Assembly (NCBI GenBank): GCA_963965975.1
Contig: OZ014415.1
Location: 2,237,001 to 2,301,000, forward strand
Length of the DNA stretch: 64,000 bases
Origin: Xestospongia bergquistia
Lineage: Eukaryota; Porifera; Demospongiae; Haplosclerida; Petrosiidae
Reading direction: 5' to 3'
Of the stretch, positions 24,601-35,304 are shown in pieces (positions within the stretch are counted from its first letter, which is position 1; each line of letters opens with the position of its first letter). A program made the position numbers and the translations under genes. The notes under the pieces were generated by a model that saw only the letters and a list, made by a program, of their open reading frames with translations, had not been told where the DNA came from and did no database searches.

Positions 24601-27600
24601 TCTTTCCTTCCATTCCTATATTCAGTACACAACATAAGTGTTCATCACAGGAGTATTCAAATGGTAAAAAAAAACATTAATAATAGATATAACTACATCT
24701 ACCTTTAAAATATAACCAAGTTAGTTCACTATGCCTACATGTACATAAAAAGTATTCAAAAATATTTTGACACATTCTAAACTTTGAATTTTTTTCATTT
24801 CTTTGCATGTTATATTACAAAAGAACGATGATATTACCATCACTGGCCATTTCATTTGCCAGCATAATTTAGCTAAAGCAATCACTACCATGCTCAATGA
24901 TACACTATGTTATACAATATTACATTAGTAGTTATGATTTAGTGACAAATATACATTCACATACTTACTCTCTAAATAGTTGTGGTAATTGGAAGGTGTG
25001 TCATCAATCATAATAGGATCATTGATGAAAAGAAAGAGAAAAATGGAAATTAATAACAAGAAAAATCATGAAGAATTAAAAATGCACTAGTGAAATTATA
25101 TAAAATACACTTATGTTATACATTATCACATCAATTGTTATGATTTAGTGACAAATATGTATTGTACATACTTACTTTCTAAATAGTTGTAGCAATTGGA
25201 AGGGGCAACGTAAGTGAATACAAGGTTGTTGATGAGAAAGAAAAGTATAATGAAAATTAATAACACAAAAACAATTATTAAGAATCAAAAATATACTAGT
25301 GAAATTATATAAAATACACTATGTGATATAGTATCACATCAATTGTTATGATTTAGTGACAAATATACATTGCACATACTTACAATCTAAATAGTTGTAG
25401 CAAATGGAAGGTGGGTCATCAATGATTATAGGATTATTGATAAAAAGAACGAGAAAATGAAAAGTAATACTAAGGGTGATAGTTAAGAATTAAAATAAAA
25501 CTAGTGAAACTATATAAAATACACTATGTTATACATTATCACATCAATTGTTATGATTTACTAACAAATATACATTGCACATACTTACTTCCTAAATAGT
25601 TATAGCAATTGCAGAGTGGGTCATCAGTTATAACAGGATGAAGAAAAAAAGAAAAATTAAAATTAATAACAAGAACGATTATAAAGAATTAAAACATTGC
25701 ACATACTTACAGGCTAAATAGAATTGAAAGGTGAGTCATCAGTGATTACAGGATCATTGATGAGCAGACAGAGAAAATAAAAATTAATAACAAGAACGAC
25801 CATTAAGAGTTAAAAATAAACTAGTGAAACTATATAAAATACACTATGTTATATATCATCACATCAATTTTTATGATTTAGTAATAAATATACATTACGC
25901 ATACTTACTTCCTAAATAGTTGTAGCAATTGGAAGGTAAGTCATTAGTGATTACAGGATTATTGATGAGGAGAAAGAGAAAATGAAAATTAATAACAAGA
26001 ACGACCATTAAGAGTTAAAAATAAACTAGTGAAACTATATAAAATACACTATGTTATACATTATCACATCAATTGTGAATATTTTGTAAGATATATACAT
26101 TGCACATACGTACTTCCTAAATAGTTGTAGTAATTGGAAAGTGGGTCATCAGTGATAATTGATGAGGAGAAAGAGAAAATTGAAAATTAATAACAAGAAC
26201 AACCATTAAGAGTTAAAAATAATCTAGTGAAACTATATAAAATACACTATGTTATACATTATCACATCAATTGCTATGATTTAGTCACAAATATACATTG
26301 CACATACTTACACTCTAAACAGTTGTAGTCATTGGAAGGTAGGTCATCAATGATTATAGAATCATTGATGAGGAAAAAGAAAAAATTGAAAAAAAGATTG
26401 ATAACAAAAAAATAATTAAGAAATAAAAATGAAGTAATGAAACTATATACAATACACTATTTTATACATTATCATATCAATTGTTATAATTTAGTGACAA
26501 ATATACATTGTAGATACTTACAATCTAAACAGTTGTAGTCATTGGAATGTAAGTCAATAGTGATTACAGGATCATTGATGAGGAAAAAGAAAAAATTGAA
26601 AAAAGGTTAATAACAAAAACAATAATTAAGAAATAAAAATGAAGTAATGAAACTATATAAAATACACTATGTTATACGTTATCATATCAATTGTTAAGAT
26701 TTACTGACAAATATATGTTGCAGATACTTACACTCTAAATAGTTGTAGTAATTGGAAGGTGGGTCATCAGTGATAACAGGATCATTGATGAGGAGAAAGA
26801 GAAAAAGAAAATTAACAACAAGAACAATCATTAAGTATCAAAAATAAACTAGTGAAACTATATAAAATATACTATTTTATACATTATCATATCAATTGTT
26901 AAGATTTACTGACAAATATACATTGCGCATACTTACTCTCTAAATAGTTGCAGTAATTGGAAGGTGAGGCATCAATGATAACAGGATCATTGATAAGGAG
27001 AAAGAGAAAAAGAAAATTAACAGCAAGAACAATCATTAAGTATCAAAAATAAACTAGTGAAATAATATAAAATACACTATGTTATACATTATCACATCAA
27101 TTGTTAAGATTTACTAACGAATATACATTGCACATACTTACTCTCTAAATAGTTGTTGCAATTAGAAGGTGGGTCATCAGTTATTACAAAATCATTGATG
27201 AGGAGAAAGACAATTGAAATGAATAACAAGAATGATCATTAAGACTTAAAAATAAACTAGTCAAACTATATAAAATACACTATGTTATACATTATCACAT
27301 CATTTGTTATGATTTATTGACAAATATACGTTGTACATACTTACTCTCTAAATAGTTGTAGCAATTGGAAGGGCCATCATAAGCGATTACAGGATCATTG
27401 ATGAGAAAGAAGAGTATAATGAAAATTAATAACAAAAAAATTATTTAGAATCAAAAATAAACTAGTGAAATTATATAAATTACACTATGTTATACATTAT
27501 CACATCAATTGTTATGATTTAGTCACAAATATACATTGTACAATACTTACAGGCTAAATAGTTGTAGCAATTGGAAGGGCCATCATAAGCAATTACAGGA

Positions 27601-30600
27601 TCATTGATGAGAAAGAAGAGTATAATGAAAATTAATAACAAAAAAATTATTTAGAATCAAAAATAAACTAGTGAAATTATATAAATTACACTATGTTATA
27701 CATTATCACATCAATTGTTATGATATACTGACAAATATACAGTGCACATACTTACAGGCTAAATAGTTGTAGCAATTGGAAGGGCCATCATAAGCGATTA
27801 CAGGATCATTGATGAGAAAGAAGAGTATAATGAAAAAATTCATAACAAAAACAATTATTAAAAATCAAAAATAAACTAGTGAAATTATATAAAGTACACT
27901 ATGTTATACATTATCACATCAATTGTTATGATTTACTGACAAATATACAGTGCACATACTTACAGGCTAAATAGTTGTAGCAATTGGAAGGGCCATCATA
28001 AGCGATTACAGGATCATTGATGAGAAAGAAGAGTATAATGAAAAAATTAATAACAAAAAATTATTAAGAATCAATAATAAACTAGTGAAATTATATAAAG
28101 TACACTATGTTATACATTATCACATCAATTGTTATGATTTACTGACAAATATACAGTGCACATACTTACATCCTAAATAGTTGTGAGTTGTAACAAATTG
28201 AAATGTGGGTCATCAATGATTACAGGATAATTGATAAAAAGAATGAGAAAATGGAAAGTAATAATGGAACAATCATTAAGAATCAAACATAAACTAGTGA
28301 AACTATATAAAATACACTATGTTATACATTATCACATCAATTGTTTTGATTTAGTGATAGATATACATTGTATATACTTACCAACTAAATAGTTGTAGTA
28401 ATTAAAAGGTGGGTCATCAGTGATTGTAGCATAATTGATGAGGAAAAAGAGAAAATTGAAAATTAATAATCATTAAAAATTAAAAACAAACTAGTGAATC
28501 TATATAAAATACATGATGTTAGACATTATTACATCAATTGTTATGATTACGTGACAGATATACATTATAGATACTTACATACTAAATATTTGTAGCAATT
28601 GGAAGCCGGGTCATCAGTGATAACAGGATAATTAAGAAAAGAATGAGAAAATGAAAAGTAATAACAAGAACGATCATTAAGTATCAAAAGTAAACTAGTC
28701 AAACTATATAAAATACACTGTTATACATTATCACATCAATTGTTATGATTTACTAACAAATATATATTGCAAATACTTACATTCTAAATAGTTGTAGCAA
28801 ATGAAGGGCCATCATTAGAGATTACAGGATCATTGATGAGAAAGAAGAGTATAATGAAAATTAATAACAAAAAAATTATTAAGAATCAAAAATAAACTAG
28901 TGAAACTATATAAAATAAACTATGTTATACATTATCACATCAATTGTTATGATTTAGTGACAAATAGACATTGCAAATACTTACATCCTAAATAGTTGTG
29001 AGTTGTAACAAATTGGAATGTGGGTCATGAATGATTACAGGATAATTGATAAAAAGAATGAGAAAATGAAAAGTAATAATAAGAACAATCATTAAGAATC
29101 AAACATAAACTAGTGAAACTATATAAAATACACTATGTTATACATTATCACATTCAATTGTTTTGATTTAGTGATAGATATACATTGTAAATACTTACCA
29201 ACTAAATAGTTGTAGTATTTAAAAGGTGGGTCATCAGTGATTGTAGCATAATTGATGAGGAAAAAGAGAAAATTGAAAATTAATAATCATTAAAAATTAA
29301 AAACAAACTAGTGAATCTATATAAAATACATGATGTTAGACATTATTACATCAATTGTTATGATTACGTGACAGATATACATTATAGATACTTACATACT
29401 AAATATTTGTAGCAATTGGAAGCCGGGTCATCAGTGATAACAGGATAATTAAGAAAAGAATGAGAAAATGAAAAGTAATAACAAGAACGATCATTAAGTA
29501 TCAAAAGTAAACTAGTCAAACTATATAAAATACACTGTTATACATTATCACATCAATTGTTATGATTTACTAACAAATATATATTGCAAATACTTACATT
29601 CTAAATAGTTGTAGCAATTGGAAGGCGGGTCATCAGTGATAACAGGATCATTGATGAGTAGAAAGAGAAATTGAAAATAAATAACAAGAACGATCATTAA
29701 GATTTAAAAATAAATAAGTGAAACTATATAAAATACACTATGTTATACATTATCACATCAATTGTTATGATTTACTAACAAATATATATTGCAAATACTT
29801 ACATCCTATATAGTTGTAGAAATTGGAAGGCGGGTCATCAGTGATAACAGGATCATTGATGAGGAAAAAGAGATAATTAAAAATTAATAACAAGAGCAAT
29901 CATTAGGGATTAAAAATTAACTAGTGAAACTATATAAAATACACTACAAATATACATTGCACATACTTACACTCTAAATATTTGTAGTAATTGGATAGTG
30001 GGTCATCAGTGATAACAGGACCATTGATGAGGAAAAAGAGAAAATTAAAAAGTAATAATAAGAACAATCATTATGGATTAAAAATAAACTAATGAAACGA
30101 TATAAAATACACTATGTTTGACATTATTAGATCAATTGTTATAATTTACATTGGACATACTTACTTTCTAAATAGTTGTAGTAATTGGAAGGTGGATCAT
30201 CAGTGATTACAGGATAATTGATGAAATAAAAGAAAAAAATTAAAATTAATAACAAAAATAATCATTAATAATTAAAAACAAACTAGTGAAACTATATAAA
30301 ATACACTATGTTAGACATTATTTAATCAATTGTTATGATTTACAGAGAAATAAACATTGCACATCCTTACTCTCTAAATAGTTATAGTAATTGGAAGGTG
30401 GATCATCAGTGATTACAGGATAATTGATGAAATAAAAAAAAAATTAAAATTAATAACAAAAATAATCATTAATAATTAAAAACAAACTAGTGAAACTATA
30501 TAAAATACACTATGTTAGACATTATTACATCAATTGTTATGATTTAAAGAGAAATAAACATTGCACACACTTACTTTCTAAATAGTTGCAGTAATTGGAA

Positions 30601-31811
30601 GGTGGGTCATCAATGATTACAGGATAATTGATAAAAATAATGACAAAATGAAAAGTAATAACAAGAACGATCATTAAGAATCAAACATAAACTAGTGAAA
30701 CTATATAAAATACACTATGTTATACATTATTACATCAATTGTTATGATTTAGTGACAAATATACATTGCACATACTTACTCTCTAAATAGTTGTAATAAT
30801 TAGAAGGGCCATCATAAGCGATTACAGGATCATTGATGAGAAAGAAGAGTATAATGAAAATTAATAGCAAAAAAATTATTAAGAAACAAAACTAAACTAG
30901 TTAAATTATATAAAATACACTACGTTATACATTATCACATCAATTGTTATGATTTACTGACAAATATACAGTGCACATACTTACAGGCTAAATAGTTGTA
31001 GCAATTGGAAGGGCCATCATAAGCGATTACAGGATCATTGATGAGAAAGAAGAGTATAATGAAAATTAATAACAAAAAAATTATTTAGAATCAAAAATAA
31101 ACTAGTGAAATTATATAAAATACACTATGTTAGACATTATCACATCAATTGTTTTGATTTAGTGATAGATATACATTGTAGATACTTACATACTAAACAT
31201 TTGTAGCAATTGGAAGGTGGGTCATTAGTGATAACAGGATCATTGATAAAAAGAATGAGAAAATGAAAAGTAATAATAAGAACAATCATTAATAATTACT
31301 AATAAACTAGTGAAACTATATAAAATACACTAAGTTATACATTGTAACATCATTTAGTCACAAATATACATTGTAAATACTTACATTCTAAATAGTTGTA
31401 GTAATTAAAAGTGGGTCATCAGTCATTACAGAATCATTGATGAGGAGAAAGAAATTGAAATTAATAAGAAGAACAATCATTAAGAGTTAAAAATAAACTA
31501 GTGAAACTATATAAAATACGCTATGTTATACATTATCACATCAATTATTATGATTTAGTCACAAATATACATTGCAAATACTTACATTCTAAATAGTTGT
31601 AGTAATTGGAAGGTGGGTCATCAGAGATTACAGAATCATTGATGAGGAGAAAGAGAAAATTGAAAATTAATAACAAAAATAATCAATTAAAATAAAACAA
31701 TTACAAAGTTATTACAATCATAATGTTAATTGTTATTATTATTGTTTATAACACATTTATAACATGTTATATGTAACTTACTGGATTTTTACTGTAATAT
31801 CTTTTAGCCAT
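18322..31811 (-). CDS. ROCO1: Roc-COR GTPase with death-domain tail and single-codon microexon array
   Basis: Minus strand. Exon 1 is 31811-31782 (MAKRYYSKNP, phase 0). It is followed by 34 predicted 3-base exons (see array entry), a 19-base exon 24615-24597 (EWKERR plus one base), and the large exon 24483-22439. That exon has a P-loop GSAGVGKTS, a long insert, WDCGGQ (G3), GTHGD (G4) and a COR region (TPISWVLFRKVIQMFEKNVI, IIKPKWFIDTLGKLF). It ends with CKQC and CC cysteines. Then exon 22385-22325 (ends TQSER), an optional 45-base exon 21852-21808, and a death-domain last exon 21384-21059 (FMIGTALEVSQEDLNGL, TWEALLDAV, KYANQ-like end). The sum without the optional exon is 2583 bases, 860 residues, frame exact. 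Exon 22027-21951 (HHDKSTENV) has lost a phase-1 donor. Roc-COR plus death domain recalls DAPK1 and ROCO immune proteins; GTP-dependent signalling is inferred. Confidence 0.85.
18700..21058. repeat. Duplicated non-coding segment between the two ROCO1 last exons
   Basis: Sequence 18700-20040 matches 36280-37690 in ROCO2. A shorter part (GCTTCCAAGTTT, CAATTCAAGTCATC, ACATAAGTA) also matches 21540-21700 in ROCO1, showing that a last exon plus flank was duplicated within ROCO1. A phase-1 exon present in ROCO2 (37204-37139) is missing here: its two edges (CTACCTCTATCTGAAG and ATAGATATAATTATTTGTAT) are fused near 19561-19590. No other gene is seen; the small frames at 20265 and 20792 are unsupported. 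Confidence 0.6.
24597..24615 (-). CDS. 19-base microexon of ROCO1
   Basis: Bounded by AG (minus strand GAATATAG) and GTAAAG. It reads GAA TGG AAG GAA AGA AGA G, phase 0 in and phase 1 out, and joins the large exon as EWKERR-DAYMRALDKGE. The equivalents 40649-40631 (QWKERR) and 57732-57714 (EWKKRR) keep length, phase and charge pattern, which supports coding use. Confidence 0.8.
24838..24865 (-). CDS. Possible alternative first exon of ROCO1 that bypasses the microexon array
   Basis: Minus strand ATG CTG GCA AAT GAA ATG GCC AGT GAT G followed by GTAATA. It is 28 bases, ends in phase 1, and splices in frame to the large exon (MLANEMASD-DAY) if the 19-base exon is skipped. It is kept at 40908-40881 and 57981-57954. 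Only ROCO3 has an AG that would allow an internal 18-base phase-0 exon here (MKWPVM), so a first-exon role is the reading common to all three copies. Confidence 0.45.
24960..31690 (-). repeat. Array 1: 34 tandem repeats, each with a 3-base microexon
   Basis: Unit about 205 bases. On the minus strand each has a pyrimidine stretch (TTTTCTCTTTCTCC), CTGATGAC as a branch-site candidate, ACAACTATTTAG, three bases, then GTAAGTATG. Residues in transcription order with the left coordinate of each triplet: N31586 N31385 Y31190 P30985 R30780 K30575 R30371 K30165 S29971 D29803 N29598 Y29396 L29199 D28985 N28781 Y28579 L28382 D28170 P27964 P27756 P27551 R27345 R27142 R26937 S26732 I26522 S26312 E26114 E25909 P25711 E25589 I25384 K25176 R24969. 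No stop codon. The 26114 unit has donor GTACGT. The P25711 unit is shortened to about 120 bases. Spacing from exon 1 and to the 19-base exon continues without a gap, so the array is the first intron region of ROCO1. Confidence 0.9.
31782..31811 (-). CDS. ROCO1 first coding exon
   Basis: ATG GCT AAA AGA TAT TAC AGT AAA AAT CCA then GTAAGT: 30 bases, phase 0. The counterparts 47688-47659 (MAEKHDNIKP) and 60874-60845 (MAERDDTNKQ) have the same length, ATGGCT start and donor. Ten codons vary in sequence but not in length or phase across the three genes, which fixes the reading frame for the array. Confidence 0.8.
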
Positions 31812-33690
31812 TGTCACACTGGTACTATATATGCTATTAAAATATATATATTTAGTTAAAGATATCAACATTGTTGTATCATTAATGAAAATGATTTCTG
31901 TATAAACTAATTAACAAAAAGATACTTAACATGTGGCCTAAAACAATCACCTGATGTTCTAAGTACCTGGTTGAAAATCACTTGTATCAAAATCAATGGT
32001 ATCGTCCTTACATTATAGCACAAGTACATAATTCAATAATATATCACTGATATCATAAATGATTCAGGTAGTTGGTGAACATCCTTCATTATTTGCATCA
32101 ATTATGTTATGTTATTATGTTACTACCTGTGCTATTATGTAGAGATGATGCAACTACCATCCTTACTCTCTTGTTTGCATTCTTTGTACTGATATTAGTT
32201 ATCACTACATTTACTTTATTTCTTAGAAAATTCTTTTATTCACTTCTGTATATAAAATTATATGTACTTTGGTATTCCTTATAATTTTGCTATATTTGGA
32301 CCTACTTCATAAAATATAAAGACTGATATTGTCTGTAATGTTTTGTAGAGCTAGGCCTACTTCATAGTCAGACAACAATGGATAGTGTTATTAATATTAA
32401 TGATAATTTATGCACACAGGAATAGGAAAGCAATTTAGGTTAGGGTTTAGCATTTATTCACACCATTCATTAATTAACTATCATAACAGATTACTTAGCA
32501 ATAGTTAGGGGAGTGGCTTAGCATTCTTAATAGGTCTAAAGCTTCCACATGCCCTCAGTGTGACCTGTTGACACTCTACATATGTAGGATAACAGATGAG
32601 GACAAGACTATATAGTAGCAATTATCTAAATGAAGATAGCATTTCTGCCCTTTTTTGTTGAGCAAAGTTGGCATTAATACCAGACTAAGTGATCCTGATC
32701 ACATGTTGGAATCAAAAATCTACAATACAATGCTCAAAAAATTATAGTGACCTGACATATGCTATAACATGGTGTTAAAGACTTACAATATATTACGAAA
32801 AGTACTCAATACAGAAAAGACTAGTAATAGAAAAGTTCCCAACGATGTTCAAACCTAAAAATAATCAACTATATTTACTTTAATTAGTTTATTAACACAT
32901 ACTTTCATATAAAAGAACACTTGTTAATTATAGTTTATGAAGCGCCATTAGTAAACACAACAAGTATATATTCACACGCATGCGCATAATCAACCACTAG
33001 CATGGCACACGCTCACGTATTTAATTACAGCAGCATTGACATTCCACCTAACCAACTATTGAACTCACTCTTATGACACCTAGTCAAAGAAACTCTCTGT
33101 AATATTAACTGCTATAATGGTCAGTAGTTTAGGTTATGACACTAACAGTTTGAGTTAGGAAAGTTCTAGGTAACTATAAATTAAAGTTGACATGTATCTT
33201 TAGATACAGGACAATACATCCTACACTGATAGCATTTTATAGTATTGGTGTTGAGTTTAAATCTATCAATGTAATATATACATACATGTTAAAATACAAT
33301 ACAATTCAATTTACTTGGTATGATATTCTTATTAAAAATTTGTTGGCTTATAATTTTTAATTTTTACCCTCTGTAAGTTGCTATTGCAGCTTTTCACTCA
33401 CACAATATTGTAATGTAAGACTTAGTACTAATAATAATTCTTGATCCTTATTAATTATGTCTCATTATGATGTGTTTTATATATATTAACATGTAGTAAT
33501 AATATTGAAGTTTTGACAATATTTCAGTATCTAGTAATGAAAGTATGACATTGTAATGATCATTACTAAAATGTTCATAATAATAATATTTATTAAGTCA
33601 ACTATTACCAGAATCTTTGTAAGTATAGTTTATTTTTATGTTCTTGTTATTTTAATTCCATGAGGTTCCACTTCAACAGAATATCTATGT
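31812..33690. other. 5' flank of ROCO1 (duplicated block)
   Basis: No gene supported. The block is shared with 47689-49400, 60875-61650 and again 61850-64000: the stretches CACATATGTAGGATAACAGA, GAGCAAAGTTGGCATTAATA and CAAAGAAACTCT recur in order. It must contain the ROCO promoter. The plus frame at 32072 is not conserved in the other copies. Confidence 0.6.
32978..32986. promoter_or_regulatory. Conserved GCATGCGCA site in ROCO 5' flanks
   Basis: The palindrome-like GCATGCGCA, which fits the core of the NRF-1 consensus, lies at 32978 and 63379 and as GCATGCGCAT at 48701; at 61571 it is GCATGTGCAT. It is one of the few CpG-containing motifs in AT-rich flanks and is followed each time by a CACCCACGTATTTAATTACA-like stretch. 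It lies 0.7-1.2 kb upstream of exon 1. Function is inferred only. Confidence 0.35.
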
Positions 33691-33699
33691 GTATTCAAA

Positions 33700-34745
33700 A
33701 GAGTTAACAATATATATTATTATGTTTAACAGTTCTTATGAATTGTTAAACTGGCCCTTCTTTTTATATTGCCACAAATCCCTCATTTTAGCTGTAGAAC
33801 ACTTGAAAAGACTGAAGTCTAATATAATTTTATGTAATACACTATCCTGTGGTAGTATAATCACTGAGTACAAGGATTTGTCATATGATTGAATATATAC
33901 TGTCACTTATAGCATTATCTAGTTCTCTTTAGACCAAATCTGGTAAGTCTTCTTAAACAGAAACAATTTAAAATAAACATATAGTGCTAGTCATGAATAA
34001 AACCTTATTTCTTTGCAGGTACCAGTAATGTCATAACCAATCCTTTTATCATGCCACCTGCTCCTAAGTGATCTTAATTAATACTGATCATCTCTTTATT
34101 TAAAAGGACCTATGTTTGATATACACTTAATGTCACTTGTTTTACTTTCTTACTTCCTTCATAACATCTTTTAAATTACACATATCTGTGGCTACTAAAA
34201 GTGGAGCTGCCAATATATACCATATACTATACTCAGTACAATATTCAGTGCGTACAAGGACAATGAACAATGTTTACATGAGGTGTACAACCCTACATGA
34301 CATAACAATCATCAGAAATACTTTAATATAATATAATATTACTTGTCCAAAAGTCATTAAAAAGTCTGGATCATTCCAACCTCTGATTGGACCTGTAAAA
34401 TGTACATATAAAGGATAATACTAGTAGAGTAAGATATGGGAGTAAAATGTTTAAATGTTTATGGGAGTTTAATGTAGTAACACATTAAAAATGTAAACAG
34501 TTCAGGTGACTCTGGAGGTACCACCTCCTTGGTTTATATTATTAATTGTTACTATATTAATACCTGCATAATCTCCTAGATCAGCATTGCCCTCTACAAT
34601 TGCAGCTGTTGAAGTCCAGTCATCATGATGATCAGGTCCAATTCTCCAGGAGTTAGCGTATTGGTACATCCATTCCCATGGTTTGTTAACACCCCATTCA
34701 CATGAGTTAAAAAATGGGCTTACCAGTTCAATTGCAGAGTATATG
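33700..34745 (-). pseudogene. Alpha-galactosidase (GH27) fragment A, broken
   Basis: Minus-strand exons in order: about 34745-34566 (NSCEWGVNKPWEWM, YANSWRIGPDHHDDW, EGNADLGDYAG), 34392-34343 (GPIRGWNDPDFLM, the family GPGGWNDPDML motif), about 34115-34021 (LLNKEMISIN then TAA in place of the usual Gln, then DHLGAG), and 33890-33730 with the C-terminal DLYSVIILPQD-like and KMRDLWQYKKKGQF stretches. The N-terminal half with the first catalytic Asp is missing; the fragment abuts the receptor fragment at 34745-34748. The in-frame stop and missing 5' half make it a pseudogene. GH27 enzymes are lysosomal glycosidases. Confidence 0.75.
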
Positions 34746-34747
34746 AA

Positions 34748-35304
34748 TAGCTCCAACTTTAGCTTCCAGTACTATTAATATCACACAGCTATCTTCTAGG
34801 TATTACTACAATCTTGATCTTTTTCACTTCTCCTTATTATTTTTGCATGTCAACTTATTTTCATTGTTCAATTCATCATATCACACACAAGTATATGCTC
34901 TTTATAATAATTATAGATTTGTGAACATTTTATGGAATGACATACCTTGTTCTGGACAGAATGGACCAATCATTGGTTACATGGTACACTACACTAACAC
35001 AAAATTTAGTGACACTGTTAACACCACTCAACCATACTACTACCTTACTGGATTAAAACCTAATACTAGTTATACTGTTAGTATTGCTGCATATAATGTA
35101 GCAGGAGTGGGACCATATGGAGCCAATAAAACCATCACAACTGGTGAGATAATTTTCAATATCATAAATATTTATTTCCTTTGTTTTATATAGCAATATT
35201 AGCAAGTAAAGTAATAAACTTTACATACACAATACAATATACTGATATAAAATTTATGTGGAGTCAACTCTTAATATTTAGCTATCCTATTAAAGGATAT
35301 GAAC
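34748..35304 (+). pseudogene. Truncated copy of receptor FN3 exons
   Basis: Near-identical to 15834-16420: the exon APSTINIT-like start, the FN3 exon at about 34919-35143 (NDIPCSGQNGPIIGYMVHY, SYTVSIAAYNVAGVGPYG, ANKTITT) and part of the next exon. It ends abruptly at GGATATGAAC and continues with sequence equal to 18036 onward. It lacks start, membrane segment and stop, so it is a relic of the segmental duplication, not a gene. Confidence 0.85.

Noticed and set aside
32072-32284. Plus-strand hydrophobic 70-residue frame
   Set aside because: Not kept in the duplicated flanks at 47.8 or 61.3 kb; AT-rich composition explains it.
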